Program-made: the position numbers and the translations under genes
Notes under the pieces: model-generated
Told to the model about the DNA's origin: nothing
What the model saw: only the letters and a program-made list of their open reading frames with translations
Databases searched by the model: none
Part shown: piece after piece, positions 1-12,254 of the stretch
Layout: every line of letters starts with the position of its first letter
Position numbering within the stretch: position 1 is the first letter of the stretch
DNA from: Morinoia aosen
Taxonomy: Eukaryota > Arthropoda > Malacostraca > Amphipoda > Talitridae
Direction: 5' to 3'
Assembly: GCA_030386875.1 (NCBI GenBank)
Contig: CM059563.1
Coordinates: 48,115,602-48,179,601 of the forward strand
Length of the DNA stretch: 64,000 nucleotides

Positions 1-251
1 CTCTTTCTTATGAAATATTGTTTTCTAGTTTTTTTGTCCAATATCAGATGAAAATGTAGTCCTTTGTGTCCCCTGTCTCATGAAAACTGGTGATTTTTTT
101 TTAAATTACAGCAGACAAACCGGTCATACACGTGATAGCGTGTTTTTTCGAGAAATAGCGGCAAAGCTCGGTATGTTTCTTATAGGTGAATCGAATGTCC
201 AACAGGGATCGATGCATATTTGTTTCCATTGTATAGCGGCACCTCAGGGAG

Positions 252-286
252 GATTTTTTTAGGTTTAACGGAAAACTGAATACCTG
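252..286 (+). repeat. 35-bp exact direct repeat, copy 1
   Basis: This 35-base string, which contains AGGTTTAACGGAAAACTG, recurs without mismatch at 1960-1994 in the same orientation. The bases on either side of the two copies do not align, so the match is sharply bounded. No transposon end is recognised in it. Confidence 0.85.
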
Positions 287-1959
287 TTACTGATTCCCAA
301 CAAGCTTAAGATTAGTCGATGAACAATCACCACTCTTTAGAATAGTGCTTCACCCATATAGGCTTAACATCACACTTAAATTTCAATGCCGAACATTGGC
401 AAATAGTGCTACTCATTGCAAGCAATTTCACGAGTTCCTTGTGTCAGTGGCAAAAATGTGTTGCACTCTGTGCAACCAAATTACAATTTTGAAGGCGGGA
501 AAACGGGTAGTTTAGCTTGACCTTCTGTTTGGACCAGGTCCCATACGAGGTTAGAAAGACAGGCATTGTTCATTAAATGAATATCCCCTCAGGATTGAAA
601 ATCAGAGTCAGATACGCTGTATATTCTGTAGGTGCTATTGCTATTAGACGGATGTCAGGATCATGTGGAATTGGTTTAGAAATTGAGGGAACGGCTAGAT
701 ACTTTACAGGGGCACCGAGTTTTGGGAGAATAGCCGGTGACATTTGTCAAACAAAAATAACGGTCAGTGGTTTGGTTACTCAACTCACGTCATATTATAG
801 GTACTCTGAAAGCCATAATGTTGTTTTTATAGCCTTCCTTATCCAGCCACACAAGTTACAACCACATGTCTAACAGATGAACTGCTGTGCCCAAGATTTA
901 CCAGCATGCATGAACCTTTGAACCGTGGTACAGTTTAGTTCATACGCTTTGTTCAGGAATGGTGTTAAAGTCTTCCGGTGTAATTCGTTTGTTAGGTAGC
1001 TTCATTCATAGCAAAATTGATCTAATGAATTAGCAACTAATTTCGCCATAAATTTAGAATAAAATTTAAAAATGAAAGATGGGTAATGTTTTCTCTTAAA
1101 AGTTTTCGCACATTTCCTTATATTTCCACAATTTACTTCACATACGACGGTAATGTTGTATGGCGTTACATACCAAATTACTATTACAAATCTGGGCAGG
1201 CTCTCTCACACAATGCTTCAAAAAGGTCTGCATTTAGAATATGAATGTGAGATCAGCGAATAATCCACTGATGAAGCAATTTATTTCTTGGTATTTGTTT
1301 AGAATCCCACTAAACAATTTCTTTACATCATCCAATTCTGGCGCATGCAAGTATGTGTAAGAATTGAGTGATGTAAACTCTCCTTGTTACACTTTTGAAT
1401 TTATCCTTATGTTTATTTAAATTTTTGGGCTTCATGAGAAAAGACCGATTTGCGTTTTTCATCTAAAAGCGATAAGATTTGTAATTACTCGAATTTTTAT
1501 TTCCATATGAGTTAGGCAATCATTAAATTCTGAATCACCGAGCCTAACTCAGCGGGACTTTATTTCGGGCGCGTATATTTGTTATTTGATTTTTACCGTT
1601 AATCGAGATTTTCCACTTTTTACATACAATAACGCAATAAACGTTTGTATAAACGTTTTTCAAGAATTTGAACGGAAACTTGCAATGATCTCAAGGCTTC
1701 TGAGGAGAATTAAACTCCACTTACAAAATCCATGTACTGTTTAGTATTCAACCAATATTTTTTGGTCGTTTGTAACGTAGATATATGATTTCCCTCTCAG
1801 CTACACGAACATGTGGTTAAAGGAGGTTCTCCAATATGTATTAAGATTTCTCTGAATAACCGTTTGAAACACGTAGAAAGCTTTTTCTCTCAGCGCGGTA
1901 GCACATGGAACTCAGTCATTGAAATTTTGCAGTAAACCTAGAACCAGTATCTGCCTTTC

Positions 1960-1994
1960 GATTTTTTTAGGTTTAACGGAAAACTGAATACCTG
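1960..1994 (+). repeat. 35-bp exact direct repeat, copy 2
   Basis: Second exact copy of the 35-base string at 252-286, starting 1,708 bp downstream of copy 1. The perfect match inside otherwise unrelated sequence implies a recent event, such as templated insertion or short-homology repair, or two copies of an unidentified repeat terminus. Confidence 0.85.
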
Positions 1995-4228
1995 ATTATT
2001 GTACAAAAACTCCGTCTTTATTGTCAGTACTTGGCAGAACAGTCGCTGCAGAGGCTTATTTAGACGGCTCAAGTAAGAAGCTAATCAAAGCTACGATGGT
2101 GCAGCAAAAGGTTTCCTCGTGCCGAAAACAACTCTTTATTTGGCGGAAACTCGATAGAAAAGGTCATTTGATTCATAAATTTATTATATTAGGGGCATAG
2201 ATAAAAATTTCGTTTTTTAACAAATTTCAAAGCTATTTCAAGTCAAACAAAGTTTGTTCAACGTGGTTGAATGAAAGTGGAATTAGAAAATCTAGTTTAT
2301 GCTCAAAAAATGAAGAATCAATATGAAAAGGAGCAAAATAAGAAACAACGTTATAATACATACCTGCAGAAACTTATTTGAGGTCCCATTATGGTACAAC
2401 CGATCATTGAGTTTTTGCGTGAAGCAAACTTTATCATACAATTGTGTCACGAGAAATGTGCCCTTCACCTCCTTGTTAACATTTCATTAACAGGAAGATC
2501 CGGCTCTCGGAATTGAGGAATGGCACACCTCCAAAGGATACATATACGACACAAAAATTCATGGAAAATAATTGACACTACAGTATATATACTAAAAAGA
2601 AAAGGTACTCACCGGTGATCGCTGACCCACTTACGTAGCGCATTATCTGAGCGCCCTCCGTGGTATTACGGTTTATCGCTTCTGATATTGTGGGGCATGA
2701 TGCACAGGATAAACTATGCTTAACATTTATAATTTCCAGCTATACGTCATACAAACATTAATGAGCGTACACACGATGAATGGTGTTAGGAATAATGCCA
2801 ATTAAGTAATGGAATCAAATAGCATACGTAAAATGACTTACATCACATAATTATCCTGAAATATTGGCTGGCAGGCCGCCGCTAAGTTTACAAGAGTTAC
2901 ACATGAGAATTCATCTATCTTGTCCTATTTCTATCTCAGTTGTTCCAGCAGCACAGTGGGCAATGGTCACTTCAACCACAAACATTCGTCCGCGACTCGC
3001 TTCAGTTCAAAGGACTGCCTTATTCACTGTTCAGAAAATGTCTAGTGATGACTAGCACCCATTAAGCTCCCTTAAACCATTTCAATTTTGCATTACTGTA
3101 TGCCAATAAATTTCAGACAATTTTATAAAAAAAAATCATCTTTTCCCAAGAAACGGCTTCGCTCTTACCCTCCCCAGAGACGTTGCGCCTAAGTGTTCCA
3201 TTAAATGATTCCCACGCTGCAAGTTTAATTTGCTCTTCTGCAAGTAAAACGAGAAAATGTATGAATTCCATGATCACATTTTGGCGTGAAACTTAGTATA
3301 ATATTCAATATATCCAATAACCACTTTTCATTATATCTTTGAGCACGTTTGTTACAGCGAACACACCCGCGTTTCATTTCTTATACTTCGCGTCGCGGCG
3401 TCGATTGTAGAACTGCCTTTTGTTCGTCCCCGATGCCTAGCGCCTTTTCTTGAGGGTTGTCCTCTCTCATATTCGACCTATAAGAATCCTCGGGCCTTGA
3501 CTGCGACCCGCCTACATCTTTTCTAATTGGTAGTACCGCTCAGCTCCTTCGAAAACGACCGTTGGTTTGCCGTCTCTCTCGGCTTAAGTGTCTCGATTTA
3601 TATTTGACTACAAGGCGACTTTGTTTTGCACATGGGTAGGCATTTTTCAGAACGTCTCACGTTTCCCAAGGGCTCGCCCGCATGAAAAAATTTGCTAACA
3701 CCACGATATCGACCTCTCCAGAAACAACACAGCTTGTGGTCCAAATGTATACAAGGCCTTTCTCACCACACCTATATTTGTTGGCTTTGGCGTTAGGGCG
3801 ATTTTCCTTGCAAAGGGATCGCGTCGTTCTCGGGTTTCCAAGGAACAAGTCGGTCTATAAATCTGTCAAGCTCACACAAGCTGACACACACACAAACATA
3901 CAGCCCCGTACTGCTGGAACCTACCAAGATGTTTCAACGAACAACTTTTTTTTTATGTAAGCACAAAACTTGTAACACGTAAATTTATTACACATGATTA
4001 AAAAAACTCGAATTTATTACACATGGTTAAGATTTTCCCTAAATTCTCATTTTTAATTCGAAAAATTGATTATTCTTAACAGATTCTCGACAATTGAACT
4101 GTAACTTTTTTGAATACTCATTTCGACTCAAAGCAGCAATCGCTTCATTTTTACTTTCGAATGTATCGGAACTTGAAGTTCCGATCCTCAGCTTATTTGC
4201 TAAGATTAAAGATCGAAATTATGTAATA

Positions 4229-5289
4229 CAGTGGGAAACAAAATAACATAACAAGTTTATTAAATCGACAGATTCTACAATTAAGCCTCGTTATTTTACG
4301 AAAATTGGACTATATACAAACAACAGTTTAAAAAGGTTACTAAAAACCCAAAAATATTTAATAAAAAATATTTTGGAACATGTGAAATATATACGTGAAC
4401 AAAAGTTTACAATATCCGAAATTTTCTTGATATCATACATTAAGATGATTGTTTAGGATTATTCCAGAATGTTCTAATACAATCTAATATTTTTCAATCG
4501 AACTTTTGTCCGCATTCATCTACAACTATTTGGGAGAAACAGCACCAACCATACCTGGAGGTAACAAAACGATAAGTACTAAACCAAAATACAATGCTCA
4601 CTGTTGAGTTTGGAGGTGTCTTAATCATGGTGTGGAGATGTTTCAGCTCATCAGAGGTAGGTAAACTTCACATCATTGAAGGAACCATGAATGTCTGGAA
4701 ATATCGTGAAATATTGGAAGAGCGACGTCCGCCGTCACCTCGCTTGTTAAAACTGAAACGTGGATTGACCTTCCAACAAGACAACGGTCCAAAGCATACT
4801 GCAAACGAAACCAAGGAATGGTTGAGAATGAAGAAAATAAACATTTTAGAATGGCCAAGCCAATCCCCGGGCATGAATTCGATCGAAAACTTGTGGAGGG
4901 AATTGAAATTGAAGGTTTATAGGAGAGGTCCTAATAACATCACTGAACTCAAAGAAATTTACAATGAAGAATGGAATAAGATAACACAAGAAACTTGTGA
5001 AAGGCTGGTAGTAAACAACTCTAAGCGTCTCGAAGCCATAATCAAAAGTAACGGCTAAGCAACGAAGTAATAAAGTAGGTACATCTTGAAATGTGTTGTA
5101 AACTTTTGTTCTCACATTTATTATACTTGGTCCTACATATTTTCTTAAGTTAAATATTTATGGGTTTCAGATATATTAATAGCCTTTTTGTTCTATTGCT
5201 TATATATAGTCCGATTTTCGTAATTGCACGCGGTTTACAGATGTTAAATATGGCAATTTAATCAACTTGTTGTATTATTTGCCCCACTG
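4229..5289 (+). mobile_element. Tc1/mariner-superfamily element, internally deleted
   Basis: The left end begins CAGTGGGAAACAAAATAACA just after a TA dinucleotide (4227-4228). The reverse complement of the right end (about 5248-5289) begins CAGTGGGGCAAATAATACAA, so the ends are degenerate terminal inverted repeats of about 40 bp. The right-hand TA appears mutated to AA. Total length is about 1.06 kb, shorter than a typical complete Tc1 element (about 1.3-1.7 kb). This fits the loss of the 5' half of the transposase gene: only the C-terminal catalytic part (4594-5058) remains. The copy looks non-autonomous and old. Confidence 0.8.
4594..5058 (+). pseudogene. Tc1-type transposase, C-terminal fragment
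   Basis: A 154-codon frame covers the second half of a DDE transposase. The second catalytic Asp is in FQQDNGPKHTA (about residues 60-70) and the third acidic residue is in the block SPGMNSIENLWRELK (about residues 89-103), giving the D34E-like spacing of the Tc1 family. The N-terminal DNA-binding domains and the first catalytic Asp are absent, and no continuation is recognised in 4229-4593. The first Met is only where this frame happens to open. It cannot encode a working transposase. Confidence 0.85.
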
Positions 5290-6439
5290 AATATGTCATC
5301 AACCCGAAGTTGAAATCTAAACTTGCAAATTTCTGGGACTTTTCTTTTTCATTTAGTTAATTTCCGAACCGAATTTTTCCCGGATTAGTTTAGTGTATGA
5401 AATACGATTTCTTTAGATTGTTCGTTTATTCGTTTAGTCGTTCATTCGTTCATCAAACGGCGCAGATACTTCTCTTCAGCTTACACATTATTTCAATTCA
5501 TGTTTAGCGCAAGAAACACACAAGGCACTGCAGAAAAAAAAATCGCCCATTTTGAACTGTCAGAAAATTCTCCTGCAGTTTTCTATATAACACTTTTTGT
5601 AGAAGTTGAAGACCGTTTTGACAAAGAGGTATATTTTTCGGCTAAGCCATATATTCCAAAGGACAGATTAAATGTTAAATATATGCAATCTGCATCTACA
5701 CCATCATGAGTACGAGTATTAACGGATCCTTTTCTTGGCACCGTTGTGTCGCATTTTATTTCTGCGCTCACTGTTAAATCCATTCACTCGTCACCACTGT
5801 CTCTGAGCTGCAGCACCTTTCTGGAATTCCAGTATAACTTAAAAACCTACTTACGTTGTACAAGAATCAACCATGCGTCCATCATTAAATTTTATCGACG
5901 ACATTGCGGCTTGTTAGAAAACGCATTAATATTCGGGCTAGAAGTTCAACCTGACATCTAAAAAAACCTTTGAAGCGGCTAATTTGTTCAGCAGGTATAT
6001 TACTCATTAAATTGGATTACAACTTCTACCTCGTATAAAAATCCCAAGTAGGATAAAAATGAATGATCTTTTTCAGGTTTGATGTGAATAGTTTTCGAAA
6101 CACTACTGATAAACAGCTGATTCTTGTACAAATGTGTAATTTCCGTGATATTTTTGTTTCAAGCGCAGCGTAAGTTATCTTGGATTCATACAGTAACAGT
6201 AGTATAATTCATATATATTATAGCACCATAGAACTACGCAACTCTTTAACCAATACGGAATAACTTCACGAGTATTGACTTTTATTTTCATAAATGATAA
6301 TTTTTGGCTTCAGAAAGAGACAGAGGTTGGCATTGCAAAAACGATAATGAACACGTGATTCCTTACCTTTCCCTTATCTTTAAAATCTTACAGAGTTTTT
6401 TTTTTAAATTTAAATACCGCTTCATTTGAATAGAATTTA
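5290..6439. other. Intergenic DNA, nothing recognised
   Basis: AT-rich sequence between the Tc1 element and the paralogous flank of unit A. Short frames on both strands (for example 5500-5709 +, 5746-5961 +, 5583-5783 -) have no recognisable product. Confidence 0.5.
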
Positions 6440-9400
6440 TGAGGAGTAAAATTAATTTGATCATCACCTTCGGTATGTGCGCAGAGTAGCGCAGTAACTG
6501 CCAGTAAGGCTAGAGCCCGAAATTCAGCGTACAACGGGTCAGGAGAGAGCACGTTGCGTCACCATCTTTGATGGCGGTGTGGTTGCACAACACTACTCTG
6601 CTTCGTTCAGAACATAAGCGCGGTGATGAACCGCAACTCACGAGTGGACATCAATGCAAGTATTTTGTTCAGCGCAAGCGATATCAGACTAGAACAGTGG
6701 TTCTTAACTTTTTTACCCCCACGCCCCACTTAAAGAATAATTGTCAGGGGAAATTGTGAGCAGATGGACTGGTAAATATGAGCTCACAACAAAGAATATT
6801 GTGAATAGGTCCTGAAACATAATCAAGAGTGAAAGTTCATTTTTTGTCGAAAATATAACTTGGAAAAATCAGGCTTTACTGTGAAGGCTCACGCCCCCCA
6901 GGGGGTGTGCCTCTTTGGTTAAGAGCCACTGCTCTAAAATGAGGCGCTGATAGTCGTTATCGCAACCCAACCACGACGCCAAGTCTTAATAGTGGTATAC
7001 GCGAGTTTTTATCATTTATCAACTTCAAAAAAAATTCGGAGGTTTTTTCCGACTTGGAACCAGTAAATTTCCTCGATGGACTAGAATTTTTCGTCAGCAG
7101 CCACACCTCTATTTGGCTGAAAGGTGAGATAAATCTTACGTTCATTAAGCTACTTCAAGGCAGTCGAGTCATGAAGGTTGAACTCGGTGGTCGTAGATGT
7201 GAGTTTTTAATTTTCATCAATAGCACTATTGGCATCTAGGCATAGCAAATATTACTCACCACTGGTTTGGTCGTTAATTATAAGTGTCATTTGTTCCTCG
7301 GTTTGCCGGGGAATATTTATTAATTTCTTCGCTTCACTGCGCAGCAAGAAAGGGTTGGTTTACAATCACCATGTTTCTGCAGTTGTTTCATTATACCGTG
7401 GAGGTGTCGCGGAACAGCGATCTCCTCCTACCACATAAACTGAATGTTTTGGGAAAACAATGCTGGACATTTGATGGGATCAGCAGAGTGGGGTGTACAG
7501 TGGGTTCAGAAACCGGATGAAATAGTGAATACCGTTAGTTACCGTCAACAAATGATTAGCATGAAACATGCGTAGATCGGAAAGAGCTCAAATTGGGCTT
7601 CAAGACATAGCAAAATTATTTTTCATCAGGACAACGCCTCATCGTACGAATCGTAAGACTTTTAGTCAACATTCCACCACTTGTTTCGAAACTCTTGAAT
7701 CACCTACTTACACCACACCTAACCACATCAGGCCATAACTTGTTTTCATTTAACGTAACACGCACTTTACTAGCAATATTTCAACACTCACAAAGATGTC
7801 AACAAAAGGCTTGCGGACAAATTGATATCAAAATGTGAATGTTTTTGAAAAATTGAGTTATGTTTGCACCTATGTAGTAAGGAAGTATTGGTTGATATTA
7901 CTCTTCTTCGTGTGTTGCTCGTGAAGAGTAAATTGTTATCGATTTAGGCCGGCCAGCAAACCACCTCGTCAAACTTTTAATGTTTCGGTAACAACTTCAG
8001 TTAAGAGAGACAACTTCTTTTCCATTAGGAGACAAACAATTCACTCTGATAACCAGGGTATGGGCTTATCTGCACTGAGATGCGCTTGAAAAACTCGATT
8101 TTACTCCCCACCCTACGTGATATCTGCACCACCTGAACAACTTCGGCTTCAATAAATACTTCACAATACCAAGGTGGTTCGATACTTGAGCGACGTACGG
8201 GACCTTCTGCAGCTGTACTATAGAAGAACGATGCGAAACAAGTTATGTAAAATTTTCTTCCTGGTATGAAATTCCCTGTGATTATCCCAATTCAAACTCA
8301 AAACTCATCTAACATGAGCCTGGACCAAAATTTAGAAAGAGCATCAGACTGCACCTCGCATGTGACAAAATAAGACACACCATTAATTCAGGGCGAACTG
8401 TTGACAGCCTGAGCTTCCACAGAGACATGGTCATGTGATGAAACAGTCAAAATAACTTTTCTAAGATTTAGTCCTGAAATAATTCGTTTTGAATAAAATT
8501 TGAACCTATTGAAAAAAAATTAATCGATACATGTCATTGAGAATATTTTAGAGCTGGAGATGCAGACGATAAAAAATTTTGGCTTGACGAAACTTGAATG
8601 CTAGGTTGTCCACATGCATGATTTAAACACTCATGGCTTTAATGCTGCTAGTGGTCTCAAACTGAGCTAGAGAGTGCAAGATCAACTGGGTTGAATAAAT
8701 ACTTGCTGAAATCTCGTCCCAGCTTATCACTTCCAGAAATAAAGGTCTTAGTCAGAACTAGTGCCAAATCGTAGTAAAATTTTTTACGATAGTGCGAAAC
8801 CAGCTCGAATCTAGTTAATCCTCGCAAATAATTTATTCCAAAAAAGTGAATCAAAATTGCCAATTTTTAAACATTTTGCGGAATATTTTCTTTTCCAGTG
8901 TACGGAATCGAATTTGTTGTTCTTTATCCCGACGCAGACTCTAACACAATTTCTATGCCCTTTTTCGCCTCCACTCTCTCATATTTTTTGCCTATCAGTT
9001 AATCCCGTCAAAATTCTTGCTAAACATTAAGGGAATGTTTTTCGACAGAATTATCAACCGGCATCGAGATGCCTACAGCGCTTATATACATGAGCGAGTT
9101 GATCTAAAAATCAATTTCAGAAGATCAACATATGTTTCCATACCTCTGGTATATGATTTATTTTGAGTGCTCGAGTAAAATCCGTGAGCGTTTGTACGAT
9201 CAGATAGCAAGTGTAAAAGGACAGGATGTTAGTCGTCAGTTCTAGTGGGATTCTCTTGTAGTTCTGTGTCTCATAATTTCTCATTTCGGCCACTGGTAAT
9301 AACCAGTTATATTAATAATGATATAATCATACCTGCAATTTTGACAAAAATTTTTTTCGATCAGGAACTCTGATTTCTAGATTTCTTTCAACAATGGTTG

Positions 9401-9535
9401 TTATGAAGATAATTAAAAGCTAAGAAACGCATTATGAGAAACAAAGCACTGCTTCGCAGTATTCATATTTAATTCATAACATAGCTGAATGCGTAGGCAG
9501 CTTTTGGGACCTATTCGGATGGATATTAATTGCAT
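6440..9535 (+). other. 5' flank of relic SLC5 unit A (paralogous to flanks of units B and C)
   Basis: By eye this stretch aligns in blocks with the sequence upstream of the other SLC5 genes. 6480-6690 and 6940-7300 match about 56,440-57,110 (shared CGATATCAGAC, CGAGTTTTTA, GGCAGTCGAGT, GGTCGAAC-type strings). 7150-7680 matches about 14,095-14,720. 8060-8620 matches about 16,320-16,860 (shared GAGCCTGGACC). 8655-8790 matches about 58,050-58,240. 9430-9535 matches about 19,430-19,550 (shared AAGCACTGCTT and GGCAGCTTTTGG), which lies about 200-310 bp upstream of the gene B start. No coding sequence is seen. It is inferred to be the upstream part of a duplicated gene unit. At about 9,535 the homology switches to intron 8 of gene B. 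Confidence 0.65.
6695..6931. mobile_element. hAT-like MITE in flank A
   Basis: A 237-bp segment whose left end reads CAGTGGTTCTTAAC and whose right end reads, in reverse complement, CAGTGGCTCTTAACC. These are terminal inverted repeats of hAT style. Bases outside the ends (GACTAGAA on the left, CTCTAAAA on the right) are similar enough to be a decayed 8-bp target duplication. No transposase frame is present. The paralogous flank of unit C (around 56,665-56,705) lacks the insertion, which supports these boundaries. Confidence 0.7.
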
Positions 9536-10650
9536 AGCTTAGCCTAAACTACCTAATCCTAACTATCCTGACCATCTAACTATCTCAATCTAACGGCTTT
9601 TTTCTATCGTATTTTAACTTAAAACAAGAATTCTCTATCAACGGGATGAAAGTTGGCTTCGAAACGGCTATGATGAAATGACATTTTATTGGAGCCATAC
9701 GCCGATGGAAAAAACAGACTGACGAAACACAAACAGACTTTTGCATTTTTCACTGTGGAGCCATGTGTGTCAGATATTATCGATAATGTAACTTGTTCAT
9801 CACAACATTAAACATATTTTTCCAGTTTTAATATTTTGCATAGAATGTTTAGAATTCATCGTAGTTGAGACCGGTCGTGGAACAACTACCATCTAAGAAT
9901 TTCCAAGCGGCACCTTGCTGAACTACAATACAAATGTCTACTTTGAGGAAAATACATTCTTCGTTTCTACAAGGGTGTGGTTGGTCTTTCCCTGACATTT
10001 GTCAATGTCGTGGATTGTAATAAGAACACAACTCTACGGTGAACATATGCTTCGATTTCCTCTATCACGCATATCTGCGAAAATTCGAGCGTCTCTCTGA
10101 CGCCCATTACAACAACTGAAATGAAATTTTCTACCACTGTTGCTCCAAAAAATAAGATTGCAATGTTATTTATGTTGGAAATTAGCATATCCAGCGTTTC
10201 TGTATAGTGGCCTATTCTGAGCTTCTTCCAACTATTTTACACATTACTGCTGAGTGTGCTATTGTATTTATGATTGAAGCGGAGCATTCCTTACAAGAAA
10301 CTCACTATATCGTCCCTGTTCACCTAACTTTTCCCTTGGTCATTTAACGGCTATACAGCTTTCGGAAGGGTACTAGGTGCTCTCTAAAAAGAATTGTTGT
10401 TGAGTTATTTTAAATAAAACTAGATTGATTCTTGTTAGTGAATAAATATTTTACATAGCACTAATTTGTTTTCGTAATTCTACTTGCCTTTAAGGAAAAA
10501 TATATAATAAATTGAAAAAAAACACTCGTTCAATACATAACTTTCATTTAATATTTGAAAACTATTTAATATTGTGAAATAACTAGTAATTGAACCGTTA
10601 ATCAAGAAATATCAATGCGTACCTAATGAAACGATCGTATAATTTAATGA
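9536..10650 (+). other. Unit A: relic of intron 8, exon 9 and intron 9 of an SLC5 gene
   Basis: Sequence aligns with gene B from about 40,050 to 41,310. It shows the same order of landmarks: a CCTAA/ATCTAAC-rich tract (9540-9595 against 40,055-40,130), the intron 8 tail, the decayed exon 9 (10,001-10,151), and intron 9 sequence ending in a block near ATTGAACCGTTAATC (about 10,591; ATTGAACCATTAATC at about 41,263 in gene B). Because the 5' flank of a unit lies immediately to the left, exons 1-8 of this paralog appear to have been deleted. Exons 10 and 11 were not found between here and flank B. Confidence 0.7.
10001..10151 (+). pseudogene. Decayed copy of SLC5 exon 9 (unit A)
   Basis: It aligns along its whole length with exon 9 of gene B (40,619-40,773), sharing MSWI and QLYGEH. 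It is dead as an exon. The acceptor ACAG has become ACAT. The donor GTAAGATTG has become ATAAGATTG. A net single-base loss within the CTCTA(CA)CACGCAT region shifts the frame, after which a TGA follows. The copy is about 151 nt against 155 nt in gene B. It shows that at least one more SLC5 copy once existed to the left of gene B. Confidence 0.85.
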
Positions 10651-12254
10651 TGTCTAGTTTAGGAGGGTATTGAAATATATGTTACTTTTGAACCACCACA
10701 TTTAGACGCTGATATGATTCACTAAGTGAAATTTAGTAGTTAAAATCTTAGTAATTAATTTAACTCTTCAACGACTTGCGCAGCATTCGAATTCTGCGTT
10801 AGTGAAACGAAAAACACTAGCACCTCAATGAGCAGATATTTCAATTTAGAAAACGAACCGTTCAAAGGAAAAATTATTCTAAATGGTCGCGTAAAACACA
10901 TTGCTTAATTGCGGGGGAAAACCTTCCAGCTAGCTTCGGCTAAAATATAGAACGACCCACTCATTCTTCATGTAGTTCCCATCCCTTCTCTGTGCAGTTC
11001 CCAGGTAACAAAGCAAACGGTGTATAATCATTTTTCACACTTTTAATTGCAACAAAAATATTATAAACATTGTCACTGCAAAGTCAAATACAATGACGTT
11101 GGAACGATTCATCAACGCGCAAACGCATATTATTCAACCTAAAAACTTCACCTACAAAAAACGGGCCTCGCAGCTACTAGCAACAGCAGCCAATCGATGG
11201 CCGGCCGCTGAAAATTTGTCTTCTATGAGAAGTGCGGTGAAAAATATCTTCATTGTTTGAGCAAAAAAAAGCGTTTGGGGAAAAATTTGGAACGTGCCTC
11301 GTCAAGAGCTTTTGCATTAAACGAACAATTCATAAATGAGAGCGAAGGAATTGAGTTAGATGCAGGTGTTCGGGCCTTTGCATGTGTGATGGTGGTGAAA
11401 TTGAGTTAATTTCGCAGTAAACTTTTACATTAAGTTATTTAATAATCAATTAAATGTGGACAACAATACAAATATATATGATAGATGTACGATGTAAAAA
11501 TCACGGACATGCCATTAGGAGTTCTCTCTTTCTATGTATGTACAAATATGAAGAGTGAGAGAACAAAGGATGCACTATATTTATATCTAAATGTAAATGT
11601 ACATATACAGGTAAGAATATGTACGTAGTACATCCATTGTTGCCTCTCTGTTCATATTTACAGGTATAAATAAATAAATCCTATTGTAGGTTTTGTAGTT
11701 TTTCTTATAGGATATCAATCGTACATATATGTGTAGTGTTCTCTTCCATACTGACGTTGACCGCGGTAGCTTTACTCTAAAGTTCAATATTCAGCGAAAA
11801 CTCAAAGCTACTTTGAAGATTGTAATTTTAAAAATTGCAAACAATGTGGCTTCAGATGGATATCATTTAGAATTTATAAAAATTAGTTTAGTGGCACAGG
11901 TCGGTCAGCAGAACTACGAAAATTACTTCTGTGTTGCACCAGCGTCTCACGTCGCGACCAACGTGTTGAGAGACCTACCTTCACGTGCTCATGTCGTACT
12001 AAACTGGTAAAGCATCTCATCATAACTAAATTTCGGCTACGAAATATTTTAGGGAAGAAATGGTAACAGAAGTAAACTACAGCCGGAAGTTATTTAATTT
12101 GGTATAGTTGAGCAGAAACATCTACAAAAAAGAGGGCTAGGCTTCTACTGAACCAGAGCCTCCCGGGAATCGTGAAAAACTAGTAGTTCTCGCAATACTC
12201 GAGTGAGATATAGGTGCACGATCTACAACCATTACTTCATCTCTCGTTGCCAGG
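10651..12254. other. Intergenic DNA between unit A and the Penelope relic
   Basis: AT-rich, with no gene recognised. A 93-codon frame at 11,729-12,010 (+) precedes the Penelope-like relic in the same orientation but shows no motif I can assign. It might be upstream sequence of that element or chance. A short inverted arrangement of TATAAATAAATAAATC-like sequence occurs around 11,660. Confidence 0.4.

Larger units (their letters stand above)
1..4228. other. Intergenic DNA, no gene recognised
   Basis: AT-rich sequence in which I recognise no exon, RNA gene or clear transposon. Short open frames occur (for example 577-873 on +, 98 codons, and 3682-3960 on +, 92 codons), but they show no domain, splice context or composition that supports coding. 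A 35-bp exact direct repeat (252-286 and 1960-1994) lies here. A stretch at about 3370-3870 is visibly richer in G+C than its surroundings. A small local duplication of a TTTATTACACATG-type motif sits near 3980-4030. Confidence 0.5.

Noticed and set aside
577..873. 98-codon open frame near the left end
   Set aside because: No domain, signal peptide or repeat recognised; length is within chance for this amount of AT-rich sequence on six frames.
11729..12010. 93-codon frame with faint likeness to an exonuclease-type domain
   Set aside because: The likeness is weak and lacks catalytic acidic residues; kept only as unannotated sequence.
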